A stretch of 64,000 nucleotides of DNA from positions 2,046,001 through 2,110,000 of the forward strand of contig NZ_CP081299.1 of the NCBI RefSeq assembly GCF_019711195.1. The letters are read 5' to 3'. Below are positions 46,901 through 55,384 of the stretch, in pieces. A model generated the notes under the pieces. That model worked only from the letters and a program-made list of their open reading frames with translations, was not told where the DNA came from and ran no database searches. Each line of letters opens with the position of its first letter. Within the stretch, counting starts at the first letter, position 1. The position numbers and the translations under genes are program-made. Source of the DNA: Dyadobacter sp. NIV53 (lineage in GTDB: Bacteria; Bacteroidota; Bacteroidia; Cytophagales; Spirosomataceae).

Positions 46901-47094
46901 TTTTCAACGTTGCCAACCTTTTGAACAAAGAATGGGGCGTTGGTAACAACCTGGGTAAACAAAATCTTTACTCGATCAAAAGCTTCGATAAGGCTACAAA
47001 TCAATTTGTATACAACCTGAGCGCCGGAACTGGTGTATCCACTTTAAATGGTAATCCTTACCAGGTTCAGCTTGGTTTGAGATACGGGTTTTAA
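43939..47094 (+). CDS. TonB-dependent receptor, carboxypeptidase-regulatory (Oar-like) type
   Basis: A 1051-residue outer membrane receptor without a SusD partner. The signal peptide ends near residue 23 (NINAQG). A carboxypeptidase-like domain follows (about 27-115, GPIPGATVLIRNESTGFQAG), then a plug (about 125-235, KLPVNGRNFTSLIELSPLSN and STNYTIDGMSSRSTIAGG) and a long barrel ending YQVQLGLRYGF. Oar-like receptors import diverse ligands. The promoter with four phased repeats and the following phosphodiesterase gene suggest a phosphate-containing ligand such as nucleotides or nucleic-acid fragments (inference). Confidence 0.9.
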   Translation: MNRLITGLIVTIAMLFCSPDINAQGNEATIIGKVSEVKAGPIPGATVLIRNESTGFQAGTVTDINGDYIIKQLPLGSPYSVTVSFIGFGEQKKTGYSLNQGDQLRLNFAMESSATELQAVDIKANSLKNTVVTLGSSTQITAKDITKLPVNGRNFTSLIELSPLSNGNSLGGQLGSSTNYTIDGMSSRSTIAGGETGGAYAISMEAIREFKVVTNEYDVTLGRAGGGTISTVTKSGTNKLTGSLFNFMRADWLSSPYDLRGNKRTQDFSTNQFGMSLGGALKKDKAHFFVAWDHQADKRPLFIANLQSDADVAANRVTQQTLDNFLDIARTKYGVSNNPQFGAFPKKKGTDAIFARIDWQLNAKNLLTVRNNFIKEMDRLSEGDNTSINAYESYIDRKRFNNSIMASLRTIVSPKITNELKLQHFYQDEAVIPSSELPSASIPRAIIENVASTSGTSNYNTSIQIGGQRFSPEWFKGQTYQAVNNLYYNTGKINFTFGIDLMFNRMKSVYGSEMNGRFYFTGLDNFNNQTPYRYAREINLRADPSSIVNSLATGLYAQMDTKLARGLEMMAGLRLDNTQYLNKANFSQVVFDELKLRTDNKINTTQLQPRVQFTWDVNEQSKDIVRFGAGVFGSQLNPYSMINNMLFDGTKVASVELQGSLVPKPNFPGYRADPSTAPGADLFNIPGVERLLTINMNNVDAKIPVLYKTNVSYNHFFSDRLRVGVNGYASWARNNYMYVDRNMVEDPYFRIAAEANRGVFVPASTINATNGATNWLNGRKTKNVGRVLELTSQGRKNQYAVVVDGTFRYFKDGQITASYTWNDSKDNTSYNGNVANTATLDLMVADDPRNLSQMAYANNHFKNKVVFYGTAPSIYGVTIGLRYSGIGGTRYSMAVNGNMNGDFVSSNDLAYIYDPNSASTPDYIKKGLQAILDNPDAEQSIKDYINRDKGKMAERNGGINGFYGVFDLRLAKRFKLFDGHGLEASVDIFNVANLLNKEWGVGNNLGKQNLYSIKSFDKATNQFVYNLSAGTGVSTLNGNPYQVQLGLRYGF

Positions 47095-47097
47095 TAT

Positions 47098-47243
47098 GAA
47101 GGAAGGAGAAGGTAGGAAGGAGGAAAGGGAATAAAGGGAGGATGGAGGAAGGGAAAACTGCTTCCTCCTTCCTTCCCTTCCCCCTTCCCCTTTTCCCTTC
47201 CCCCTTCCCCCTTTTCCCTTTCCCCTTCCCCATTCCCACCCCA
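47098..47243. repeat. Polypurine then polypyrimidine tract with hairpin and G-runs
   Basis: About 60 nt almost entirely of A and G (47098-47157) are followed by about 83 nt almost entirely of C and T (47161-47243). An exact inner stem GGAGGAAG/CTTCCTCC (47144-47151 and 47161-47168) has a 9-nt loop and extends imperfectly outward. The pyrimidine part repeats CCCTTCCCCCTT-like units, so the minus strand has more than ten runs of three or more G. It fills the gap between the receptor and the phosphodiesterase. Confidence 0.85.
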
Positions 47244-47251
47244 ATTTAACA

Positions 47252-48595
47252 ATGAAGAAATTACTCATTTTTTTAGGCGTTGCACTTTCACTGAATGCCT
47301 TCGCACAAGATTCCCACGTGATCCTGATCAGTATTGACGGTTTGAGGCCTGAATTTTATAAGGACGCGAACTGGTCCATGGTAAACCTGCGCCAGGGCAT
47401 GCAAACCGGTGCTTATTCCGACGGCGTTACAGGCGTTTTCCCCACCGTCACCTACCCTTCCCATACTACTATAATCACCGGTGTAAAACCTATCAAACAT
47501 GGTGTATATTACAACACACCATCTGAACCGCTTGAAGTAACGGGGAAATGGATCTGGGATTACAGCACGATCAAAGTACCAACGATTTTCAGTGTGGCAA
47601 AAGAAAAAGGGCTGAAAACGGCCTCGGTATACTGGCCGGTTTCAGTAGGCAGTCCTGCCACTTACAACATTCCGGAGTTTTGGTATTTGCCTGAAACAAA
47701 AGGCGGAAAACGTGGTATGGTCAAAGCCCTTTCAGAAAATTCTGTTCCGAAAGGTTTGTATGAGGAAGTTGAACAGAATGCGACCGGCAAGCTTGAAGAA
47801 ATTGATTTCGATGCTGATTACCTGAGCGTTGATGAGAATATGTCACGCATCAGCAGCTATCTGATCCGCAAATACAAGCCTTCCTTCCTGGCTGTTCACC
47901 TGGTGGCAGTCGATCACTTTGAGCATGAGCAGGGCCGCGATGGCGACCAGGTAAGAGCCGCTCTTTCCAGCGTGGACAGAGGTATTAAGTCGATCATCGA
48001 GGCCACTGAAAAAGCGGGTATCAGAGAAAAAACAACATTCATAATCACGGGTGATCACGGGTTTGTAGATATTCATACTGCAATTGCTCCGAACATTCTG
48101 CTGGCTAAGGCCGGACTTTACGATCCGAATAACAAAGCAGCCTGGAAAGCCTATTTTCACAGCTCTGGCGGATCAGCATTTTTACATTTAAAAGATAAAA
48201 ATGATACAAAAACCCTGGAAAAAGTAAAGCAGGTTTTGGATCAGCTGCCCGCAAACCAAAAAAGTCTTTTTGCCGTAAAAGACCGCGCTGCGCTGGACAT
48301 TGTTGGCTCCGATCCCAACGCATCACTGGCCATTGCACCGGTTCAGGGAATCACGATCAGCGGCGCTTCCACCGGCGATTTCATGCGCGCGGCAACCGGC
48401 GGTACACATGGATTTTTCCCTGATTTCAAAGAAATCCAAACAGGCTTTGTAGCATTTGGCAAAGGAATTAAACAAGGAGCGGTAATTCCTGAAATGGGTT
48501 TGCAGGATATTGCACCATTAATTGCAAAACTTTTAAAACTGGATTTCCCAACAGCTGATGGTACACTTTATCCAGGATTGCTGGAAAAGGAATAA
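47252..48595 (+). CDS. Ectonucleotide pyrophosphatase/phosphodiesterase (NPP family)
   Basis: A 447-residue secreted enzyme (signal MKKLLIFLGVALSLNAFAQ). The alkaline phosphatase fold of the NPP branch is shown by Asp29 in LISIDGLRPE, the nucleophile loop VFPTVTYPSHTTIITG (Thr65 or Thr67), VHLVAVDHFEHEQGRD near 210, TFIITGDHGFVDIH near 258 and a late GTHGFFPD. NPPs cleave nucleotide pyrophosphate or phosphodiester bonds outside the cell. It follows the Oar-like receptor on the same strand across the 157-bp purine/pyrimidine tract and may be co-transcribed with it. Its own promoter region shows no phased repeats. Confidence 0.9.
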   Translation: MKKLLIFLGVALSLNAFAQDSHVILISIDGLRPEFYKDANWSMVNLRQGMQTGAYSDGVTGVFPTVTYPSHTTIITGVKPIKHGVYYNTPSEPLEVTGKWIWDYSTIKVPTIFSVAKEKGLKTASVYWPVSVGSPATYNIPEFWYLPETKGGKRGMVKALSENSVPKGLYEEVEQNATGKLEEIDFDADYLSVDENMSRISSYLIRKYKPSFLAVHLVAVDHFEHEQGRDGDQVRAALSSVDRGIKSIIEATEKAGIREKTTFIITGDHGFVDIHTAIAPNILLAKAGLYDPNNKAAWKAYFHSSGGSAFLHLKDKNDTKTLEKVKQVLDQLPANQKSLFAVKDRAALDIVGSDPNASLAIAPVQGITISGASTGDFMRAATGGTHGFFPDFKEIQTGFVAFGKGIKQGAVIPEMGLQDIAPLIAKLLKLDFPTADGTLYPGLLEKE

Positions 48596-48911
48596 ATCAG
48601 GCTGTATATCTTTTCGCCACGCACATGTCAGCAACTGACTTGTCGCGTGGTGAATCCAAACTGTTAAGCTTCTTGTATGGTAATCTCATTGTAACGGGTA
48701 TTTCTCCACTCTGCCGGTAGTAATGTCATCAATATCGAGGTTCATCAGTATCTTCAAAGAGCAGAAATTGAAATTTTACAGAACTTATTTTTATGGTAAA
48801 AACAGAGTTGCAAGATGATGAAAATCAATAAATACTAAAATGTCCTGCACCATAACAGGCACAGGACATAAGTTATAATCAGGAAATAAATCCAAAATTT
48901 TACTTTACCAT
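48596..48911. other. Convergent intergenic region with a hairpin
   Basis: TGTCCTG (48841-48847) and CAGGACA (48862-48868) form a stem, with a nested CCTG/CAGG, behind the phosphatase gene read on the minus strand. It is probably a terminator, although T-runs are poor. An imperfect CGCCACGC/GCGTGGTG pair around 48616-48653 may do the same for the plus-strand gene. No ORF is seen. Confidence 0.4.
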
Positions 48912-49733
48912 TTATTGCAGATATCTGTCTTTAAGCACTTTTCTTTTAGCCGGAGTCAGATCCATTTCCTTTTCCAGAAACTGATCCATTGAACCGTATT
49001 TTTGGTCGATTGCAGCAAAAGCTTTTTTCAGGTATTCAGGATTAGCCGTTAACATCGCCTGCATTACTTCTTCGTTCATCCCACTGGATTTCAGCATTTT
49101 TCTGACAGTTTCATTACCGCCTTTCCAATAGTAATTGGTCGCTTCATAATCGGCCAGAATGGTAGGTTTTTTTACCCCCAAAGCTGACAGTATCAAAGCA
49201 GCACCTACTCCGGTTCTGTCCTTACCCGCTGTACAGTGAAACAAAAGTGCACCTTCGTCATCAAGCGAAAGCAACTCGTCAAACATAGGTTTGTATTTGT
49301 TTTTCAAATGATCAGTACGGATATACATAGATACAATCATTGAATCCGGCTGGGCCGACGGCCTGGTCATAGCCATGGTCGACTGCACCGACTCGCTGCC
49401 GGCAGGAAGATTTACCCACCTGGCCTCAGTAGGCATCCGGTCCTGCGATTTTTTGATTTCATCCGGCCCACGGAAGTCGCAAACGGTGGTAATATGAAGA
49501 CTGTCCAGTACATCAACATCCTTATCCGTTAATTTCCCAATATCAGCAGAACGGTATATCCGGCCCCATTTTACATGCCTGCCGTCCTGCGCCGGATATC
49601 CTCCCAGGTCGCGGAAGTTGGAAGTTCCTTCGAGTGTAATTTCCCTTCTGGAATTGTAAACCAGTGTGTCTTTCTGCTGACCAAATGCCAAAGCAGAATT
49701 GAAAAGAAATAGTAATATGATATTGTTTTTCAT
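48912..49733 (-). CDS. Secreted tyrosine-protein phosphatase (Y_phosphatase3 type)
   Basis: A 273-residue periplasmic phosphatase (signal MKNNIILLFLFNSALAFGQQ). The PTP loop H166-C167-T-A-G-K-D-R173-T is intact. Family motifs NFRDLGGYPAQDGRHVKWGR (39-58) and YRSADIGKLTD precede it, as in LipA- and MptpB-like enzymes. A Cys-based mechanism removes phosphate from phosphotyrosine, phosphoserine or phosphoinositides. Export suggests nutrient phosphate release or phytate-like substrates rather than signalling (inference). It lies downstream of SusCD pair 2 on the same strand, separated by a 169-bp gap with an inverted repeat. Confidence 0.9.
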   Translation of the reverse strand: MKNNIILLFLFNSALAFGQQKDTLVYNSRREITLEGTSNFRDLGGYPAQDGRHVKWGRIYRSADIGKLTDKDVDVLDSLHITTVCDFRGPDEIKKSQDRMPTEARWVNLPAGSESVQSTMAMTRPSAQPDSMIVSMYIRTDHLKNKYKPMFDELLSLDDEGALLFHCTAGKDRTGVGAALILSALGVKKPTILADYEATNYYWKGGNETVRKMLKSSGMNEEVMQAMLTANPEYLKKAFAAIDQKYGSMDQFLEKEMDLTPAKRKVLKDRYLQ

Positions 49734-49783
49734 AAAAAATTGGTTTTAAGTAAATATTAAAAAAGGCTGTTTTCCAAAACGCT

Positions 49784-49866
49784 AAAATCTTGTCAGGCTG
49801 AGCGGAGTCAAAGCCCGAGCCACATAGCTAAAACCACTTCGACTCCGCTCAGTGTGACAAGATTTT
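49784..49866. repeat. Imperfect inverted repeat (30-bp arms), REP-like or terminator
   Basis: The left arm (49784-49813) and right arm (49837-49866) are reverse complements with about three mismatches; the shared core is GAGCGGAGTC / GACTCCGCTC, with AAAATCTTGTCA / TGACAAGATTTT at the outside. The loop is 23 nt. The core resembles a palindrome commonly scattered between Bacteroidota genes. It sits between SusD-2 and the phosphatase gene. Confidence 0.75.
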
Positions 49867-49902
49867 AACATGTTAAGACAACCTAGAAGTAATAAAGGGC
49901 AG

Positions 49903-51501
49903 TTATTTCAAAAGCCACATTTCTGCGGTAATTTCATCTTTACCACCATATTGAGAGCTGATGGCAGCATTATACTTAGCAGTATTTTCGTTTTTTTCAT
50001 CCACAGGATATAACCAGCGGCGGGGAATTTTGCTTGTAGGTGTTCCGATTCCTGAACCACCTTCTTTAAATGCCGGGATCCCGGTTCTGCGCCAGTTGTA
50101 AAAAGCCTCCCATTGTGAATTTTGGAAAAAGGCTACATATTTTTGTTCCAATATCTGTTTTAAACCGTCAGCATTGTTTCCCTTATAAGTTGCTTTGGCT
50201 TTAAAAGCAGCAATATTTATGACAACTGAACCAATCGTAACGCCACCTTTATCACCAACTGTATAAGTTTGTCCGTCGGTAAGTCCGTAAAAACCCAGTG
50301 ATGCGTCTATTCCTTTATTATACCAGCTTGCTGCATCACCTGTGAGCCATCCGCGGTTAATTGCTTCGGCTACGTTGAAACACAATTCTGGATATCCCGC
50401 AATAATGTAATTTTCGGAGCCAGCCAGGGAAGCAAAATAACGCTTGAAATTCACAAATGAGTACTTGCCCGCATTCATGTCGTTGGTGAGCTGTGCCTGT
50501 GAGTATGCCGAAATATCAGCACCTGTGTAAGCTGCAAAATCACTCACCGTTTTTCCAGCCGTAATCTGTGCGGGAGCTGGTGTGGATGTTATAAATGTAC
50601 GCGGATCCAGGTTGGCCGTTGTAATATCCAGATATGTATTGCCAATGTTTTCAAAAGTGTTGTAAGCATCATTAGGCCCGTGCGGGTACGGATTGTATGA
50701 AGCATTGTATTTAAATTCCAGATTATCCGCATTACTTTCAAAAACAGGATAAGAAACGGGATCATTGATTATAGCAGCAAACTGCTGCTGAATGTTCAGA
50801 TCTGTGTTATCTGCCGCACGTTTGCTCAGGCTGATCAATACCCTTAACTTATAACTATTGATTACTTTCTGCCATTTTTTGTAGGTTAAACCGTAAATAT
50901 CACCTTCTACAACGGTGTTGGCATTGGCAGTAGTGATCACTGATTTTAAAACCGTATTGGCATCGTCCAGCAATTGAAGGCTGTTTTTATAAACGTCTTT
51001 TTGGGTATCATAAACCGGTTCCAGGATTTCGGTATTTCCTGCTTCCGACATGGGGATATCACCCACACGCTGCGTAAGCCAGATAAAACTATATGCCCTG
51101 AAAAATTTCCCCAATGCAGCATAAATGTTCTGGTCGGTGCCAAACTGTGTTGCTGACTGCATTTCCATTTTTTCTACATATTTCAGTACATCGTAAGCCG
51201 TAGCTGTATTACTGAAACTGTAAATATTCTGTCCGCGGTAATAAGAGTTGTTTGAAACAGTAAACTGGTTCCAGCGCATCACCTGGTCCCAAGGGCCTTC
51301 GAAAACTGCATTGGCGGCCAGATCTACTACACCCCCACCCTGGTATAATCCCCATGTAAGACGGTTGAGTATCAAGCTGGATGGCACTGTCGAACTTTCA
51401 CCTGCAATGTTCGGATTGACATTCAGGTCGGACTGCTTGCAACTGTCGGCTCCGGCAATAAGCAGGGCAACGGCTGTTAATTTTATGATATATTTTTTCA
51501 T
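49903..51501 (-). CDS. SusD/RagB-like nutrient-binding lipoprotein (SusD-2)
   Basis: A 532-residue lipoprotein of the second SusD-like group (PF12771 type). The lipobox is AGADSC (Cys21), followed by LNVNPNIAGESS. Helical repeats with KWQKVINSYKLRVLISLSKR and the late signature LEQKYVAFFQNSQWEAFYNW followed by RRTGIP are diagnostic, as is GGSGIGTPTSKIPRRWLYPV. It would bind the substrate at the cell surface for SusC-2, which ends 30 bp upstream. The substrate is unknown. Confidence 0.92.
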   Translation of the reverse strand: MKKYIIKLTAVALLIAGADSCKQSDLNVNPNIAGESSTVPSSLILNRLTWGLYQGGGVVDLAANAVFEGPWDQVMRWNQFTVSNNSYYRGQNIYSFSNTATAYDVLKYVEKMEMQSATQFGTDQNIYAALGKFFRAYSFIWLTQRVGDIPMSEAGNTEILEPVYDTQKDVYKNSLQLLDDANTVLKSVITTANANTVVEGDIYGLTYKKWQKVINSYKLRVLISLSKRAADNTDLNIQQQFAAIINDPVSYPVFESNADNLEFKYNASYNPYPHGPNDAYNTFENIGNTYLDITTANLDPRTFITSTPAPAQITAGKTVSDFAAYTGADISAYSQAQLTNDMNAGKYSFVNFKRYFASLAGSENYIIAGYPELCFNVAEAINRGWLTGDAASWYNKGIDASLGFYGLTDGQTYTVGDKGGVTIGSVVINIAAFKAKATYKGNNADGLKQILEQKYVAFFQNSQWEAFYNWRRTGIPAFKEGGSGIGTPTSKIPRRWLYPVDEKNENTAKYNAAISSQYGGKDEITAEMWLLK

Positions 51502-51531
51502 TGGTCGGTTACTTAAAGTTGGAAGTGTTTT

Positions 51532-54500
51532 TTAAAAAGAAAGATTAATATTAACACCATAACGGCGGGCCGTTGAAGACTGCAAATCATTCTGTCTTCC
51601 ACCAAGACTGGTATTGGAAAGGTTGAAACCGGATGCATACTGATCCAGATCAAGGTCTTTACGTTCAGCAAAATACAACAGGTTACGACCTACCAGGGAA
51701 ATGTTGGCGGTTCTGATAAATTTGGATCTTGCCAGTATTTTTTCAGGAAGGTTATAGGTAAAAACAACTTCGCGTAATTTCAAATAGGAACGGCTGATCA
51801 CAAACGGCTCATCGAACAAATTGTAATAACCATTCTGGATGTAGGTACGTACTGTGGTTGCCTGCGTATTCGGCGCAAATTCCAGGTCGGCATAGTTGTC
51901 AATTTTTCCATTCGTGTAATGTGGTGTACCACCAGTGATCACTACACCCTTACCTACATAAGAAGGCGTTACCGTTTTGGTGCTTAATTCTGTACTGTTC
52001 CATTCTGCCAGACGCGCAGCCCCGAATTCACCTGTTGCAGTTTCAATAGCCGAACCCGCATTCATAGCCTGTGAATACACATAATCATAGATTTTACCAC
52101 CCAAACGGCCGTCAAACTGGAAGCTCATTTGTACATTTTTGTAAGTGAACTTATTGTTAAATCCAAAAACATAATTCGGGTTGACATGGCCCAATAGCTG
52201 CATATTGTCCGTCCCGGATTGCTGGGCAATCGGAATACCACCGGCGTGGATGATTTCGCCTGCGTCTGAACGCACAAACTTACGTCCGTAGTAAGCGTCC
52301 ATTCTTTCCCCGATTTTGTAATTATGGTTGTTAAGCAATACCTGCGTCAGCTCACCATAAATCTCTTTCAACGTTTCTTTATAAGTAGAAACATTCAACA
52401 TAACATCCCAGGTAAAACCATTTGATTTAACCGGCGTGCCGTTAACCGAAAGCTCCCATCCTTTTTTCAATGTGGTGATCGCGTTTACACTTTGCGTGGC
52501 ATAACTTGTTGAAGGTGCAACCGGAAGCTGATAGATCAACGGCCCGTTTACCGAACGGAAGAAAGTAAATTCTGCTCCCAAACGGTTTCTGAGAACCTTG
52601 ATATCCGCACCGATCTCAGCAGAACTATTGCTTTGCGGTTTAATGTTCGGATTAGCAAGATTTTTAGAATACGTGACCGATCCTGTATTGTTGTAATATG
52701 TATTGCTGCTGTATGCATTCTGGTTGGTATAACTTGGACCGTCATAAGAAGAATACAGCTCAGACCCATAACCCAGCAAACCACTATTGACTGTCGTTCC
52801 GTACAAAGCCTGATAGGCTGATCCGATGGTCGGGGAAGTAAGGCCGCCTTTTACATTGGCGTACGAGCCGCGTACTTTCAGGAATGAAATTACATCAGGT
52901 AATTTGGTGTAATCTGATACAACCGTACTTAGCGATACCGACGGATAGAAGAAAGTTTGTTTTCCGGAAGGCAACGTAGACAGATTATCCACACGACCGG
53001 TGGTGTTAATATTGAAATAACCCTTATAACCCAGATCCACAGAGTAATAGCCGCTGTAAACCTGCATATCAGAACCGAAGGTGTAGGCCTTAACCGGATT
53101 CTTTGAAGCGGCCAGGTTATAAACCTGCGGCATCGCAAGCTGGTAAGTAGAAGCCCAGGTAGAGTTATATTTAAAAGTACGCAGGTTGCCACCGACAGTT
53201 ACGCCAATATTAAAATCACCTGCCAGTTTTTTATTGTAGTTTAATAATACATCTGTATTGTTTTCGATCAGACTCCTGCGGTCTTCGCGGTAATCACCAT
53301 ACCATCCAAAATAATACCCACTGTAATAGCTGTTCAGGTTGGTGGATGGCGGTACTTTTTCAGTGCGAAGCTGATTCCACGTCGTAACCTGCGAACGGGC
53401 AGAAATATTCAGATCATCCGTTATTTTGTACGTCAGTTTAATATTTCCGAAAACATCCGTTTTATTATGTCCGTGCAGCCATTCGTATGAAGTAAAATAA
53501 GGATTGTTGATACGCCCGTATTCTACAAATTTTTGCTGCAAACCATCCTGTTTCCAGTAATTGCGCATATCTGCAATGTCATAACTGGCTGATCCGTAAA
53601 CCTTAAAAAGGTACTGAAAACTGTTTGGCCCATAAGATACATCCGGAATATTAGGCGTATACTGCGCATTAAAATTCAGGCCTGCTTCCATACGAAGGCG
53701 CGATGTAATGTTGTACCCCCCATTGATATTCATATTATCAATGTTCAGTTTTGTATTTGGCGACATCCCTTTCTGATAGGTATGGGTAGCCGAGATACGC
53801 AGGTCGTATTTTTCACCGGATGCAGACAAAGAAATGTTATTATTGGAAAGCACACCTGCTTCCATGAAATTCTTAAAATTGTCTTTACCTTTTGCAAGCC
53901 AAGGCGTTCCCTGCCTTACGCCGCCCACTACCGGGCTGTCATACTGCGGTACGTTTTGTCCTTCAAAACGAGGGCCCCAGATATTTGCACGCCTGTATGC
54001 ACCATCCAGATCAAACTCGTTATTACCATATGCGTATTTAAAGTCAGTTCCATATCCGTATTCGGTCTGATCTTTTGGCAACGCGATAAAACCTTTTTCG
54101 ATCATGGTGCTGCTGTTGAAATCCACACTGAATCCACGCTTGTCCTTACTCCCTTTTTTAGTAGTGACCAATATGGCACCGTTCAGTCCGCGTGAACCAT
54201 ATAATGCAGCGGCATTTGGCCCTTTCAATACGGTGTAGGTTTCTATATCATCGCCATTCATATTCCACGTATCGGAATTGACCGGTACACCATCGACCAC
54301 AAAAAGCAGGTCTGTACTGCCGCGTAAAACGATTTGCGGACGGCCAAGCATTTCTGCCGACGCGCCGATTGTTAAACCGGCAATTTTTCCGGCTAACGAG
54401 TTAATAGCATTCGGCTCACGTGCTTTGGTCATTTCTGCACCCTTTATTTCCTGTGTAGAGTAACCGATGGTGCGGGTTTCTTTTTTGATACCCAGTGCAG

Positions 54501-54690
54501 TAACAACCACTTCATTGAGTGCCCTCACATCATCTGTCATTTTCACATCGATCATTGTACGGTTGCCTACTGTAATTTCCTGAATGGCAAAACCAACAGA
54601 AGAAAATACCAGAACTGCCCCCGTTGGCGCAGCGATTTCATAGTTTCCGTCTACATTAGACGATGTTCCCGTATTTGTTCCTTTAACCAA
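51532..54690 (-). CDS. SusC/RagA family TonB-linked receptor (SusC-2), 5' interrupted
   Basis: This 1052-codon frame has no proper start; the nominal one is a TTG at 54690. It begins inside the carboxypeptidase-like domain (VKGTNTGTSSNVDGNYEI) and continues with the plug (GYSTQEIKGAEM, RPQIVLRGSTDLLFVVDGVP) and a barrel ending RRYGVNINLSF. The same frame upstream reaches an ATG at 54864 with a signal peptide but meets TAG at 54712-54714. Without readthrough the receptor lacks its leader and cannot be exported. Its SusD partner follows after 30 bp. Confidence 0.88.
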   Translation of the reverse strand: MVKGTNTGTSSNVDGNYEIAAPTGAVLVFSSVGFAIQEITVGNRTMIDVKMTDDVRALNEVVVTALGIKKETRTIGYSTQEIKGAEMTKAREPNAINSLAGKIAGLTIGASAEMLGRPQIVLRGSTDLLFVVDGVPVNSDTWNMNGDDIETYTVLKGPNAAALYGSRGLNGAILVTTKKGSKDKRGFSVDFNSSTMIEKGFIALPKDQTEYGYGTDFKYAYGNNEFDLDGAYRRANIWGPRFEGQNVPQYDSPVVGGVRQGTPWLAKGKDNFKNFMEAGVLSNNNISLSASGEKYDLRISATHTYQKGMSPNTKLNIDNMNINGGYNITSRLRMEAGLNFNAQYTPNIPDVSYGPNSFQYLFKVYGSASYDIADMRNYWKQDGLQQKFVEYGRINNPYFTSYEWLHGHNKTDVFGNIKLTYKITDDLNISARSQVTTWNQLRTEKVPPSTNLNSYYSGYYFGWYGDYREDRRSLIENNTDVLLNYNKKLAGDFNIGVTVGGNLRTFKYNSTWASTYQLAMPQVYNLAASKNPVKAYTFGSDMQVYSGYYSVDLGYKGYFNINTTGRVDNLSTLPSGKQTFFYPSVSLSTVVSDYTKLPDVISFLKVRGSYANVKGGLTSPTIGSAYQALYGTTVNSGLLGYGSELYSSYDGPSYTNQNAYSSNTYYNNTGSVTYSKNLANPNIKPQSNSSAEIGADIKVLRNRLGAEFTFFRSVNGPLIYQLPVAPSTSYATQSVNAITTLKKGWELSVNGTPVKSNGFTWDVMLNVSTYKETLKEIYGELTQVLLNNHNYKIGERMDAYYGRKFVRSDAGEIIHAGGIPIAQQSGTDNMQLLGHVNPNYVFGFNNKFTYKNVQMSFQFDGRLGGKIYDYVYSQAMNAGSAIETATGEFGAARLAEWNSTELSTKTVTPSYVGKGVVITGGTPHYTNGKIDNYADLEFAPNTQATTVRTYIQNGYYNLFDEPFVISRSYLKLREVVFTYNLPEKILARSKFIRTANISLVGRNLLYFAERKDLDLDQYASGFNLSNTSLGGRQNDLQSSTARRYGVNINLSF

Positions 54691-54711
54691 AACGCTTACT
54701 CCCGGAACTCC

Positions 54712-54864
54712 CTACGGGTCCGAGGCCTGTGTGATTTTTCCTTTTACCGTTATGACCTGGGCCATTACAGTATTCATTGAAACCATCCATACAATCATTA
54801 AAGCGCATGCAGCCTTTAACAACAGATCAGATAAACGATCATTCGCCGTAGATTTTGTTTTCAT
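54712..54864 (-). pseudogene. SusC-2 signal peptide and domain start, ended by TAG
   Basis: ATG at 54864 opens 50 codons: a leader (MKTKSTANDRLSDLLLKAAC, then ALMIVWMVSMNTVMAQ) and the first strand of the carboxypeptidase-like domain (VITVKGKITQASDP), stopped by TAG at 54712-54714. The reading frame continues with GVPGVSVLVKGT. CAG to TAG is the simplest explanation. Confidence 0.75.
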
Positions 54865-55384
54865 AAAAAAAATGAATCTGTAAAATTGTTGATACCTATC
54901 TCATGGATATTTTCAGCATTTGGGTTAAAATAGCAGAGGATTTCCAATCGATGCACAAAATTAAACGGATCAAATTCCGCGAAAATTAAGCAGCTATTAC
55001 TAAAATATTATTTTTAAAAAGTACAGGGAATATTGGGATAACAGAGTGCCGGGAGCAGCTATCGGTTGTAAGCTGCCGGCTTTCGGCAATTGACAATTCC
55101 ATGAATTACAGTAATTCTTTGAATACAATTTAAAATTGAAAAAGTCTAACCCTTTAAGTTATACGTTACCAATTAACATTGGCTTAGATACAAAAAACCA
55201 GCCTGGGATCCAGGCTGGTTTTTTTATAAAGTGAAGAAAATTACATCCTTTATTTAAACAACACTTCGATTTTTTAGTGGCTCCCGAACTTTAATTGTCG
55301 CGCTTATTGTCCTTCGTTCCAATTCCTGAATAAATCCGATTATCAAAAGCAGATTAAGAATCTTCAAAAGCCGATAGCCAATCA
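54865..55384. other. Intergenic region between SusC-2 and SusD-3 (520 bp)
   Basis: It holds the SusC-2 promoter and the terminator of SusCD pair 3 (55192-55225). On the minus strand TAATTTTG occurs about 100 nt before the SusC-2 ATG and could be a -7 element. No phased TTAACA repeats are found in front of SusC-2. Confidence 0.4.
55192..55225. terminator. Rho-independent terminator
   Basis: CCAGCCTGG (55198-55206), loop GAT, CCAGGCTGG (55210-55218), with six A before and seven T after. It ends the minus-strand SusC-3/SusD-3 operon and would also work in the other direction. Confidence 0.88.

Noticed and set aside
47044..47268. Minus-strand ORFs across the purine/pyrimidine tract
   Set aside because: They encode low-complexity G/K/R/E strings created by the tract and have no family resemblance.
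54865..55100. Phased repeats in front of SusC-2
   Set aside because: Possible -7 elements (TAATTTTG, TACTTTTT on the minus strand) have no TTAACA-like hexamer at the required offset.
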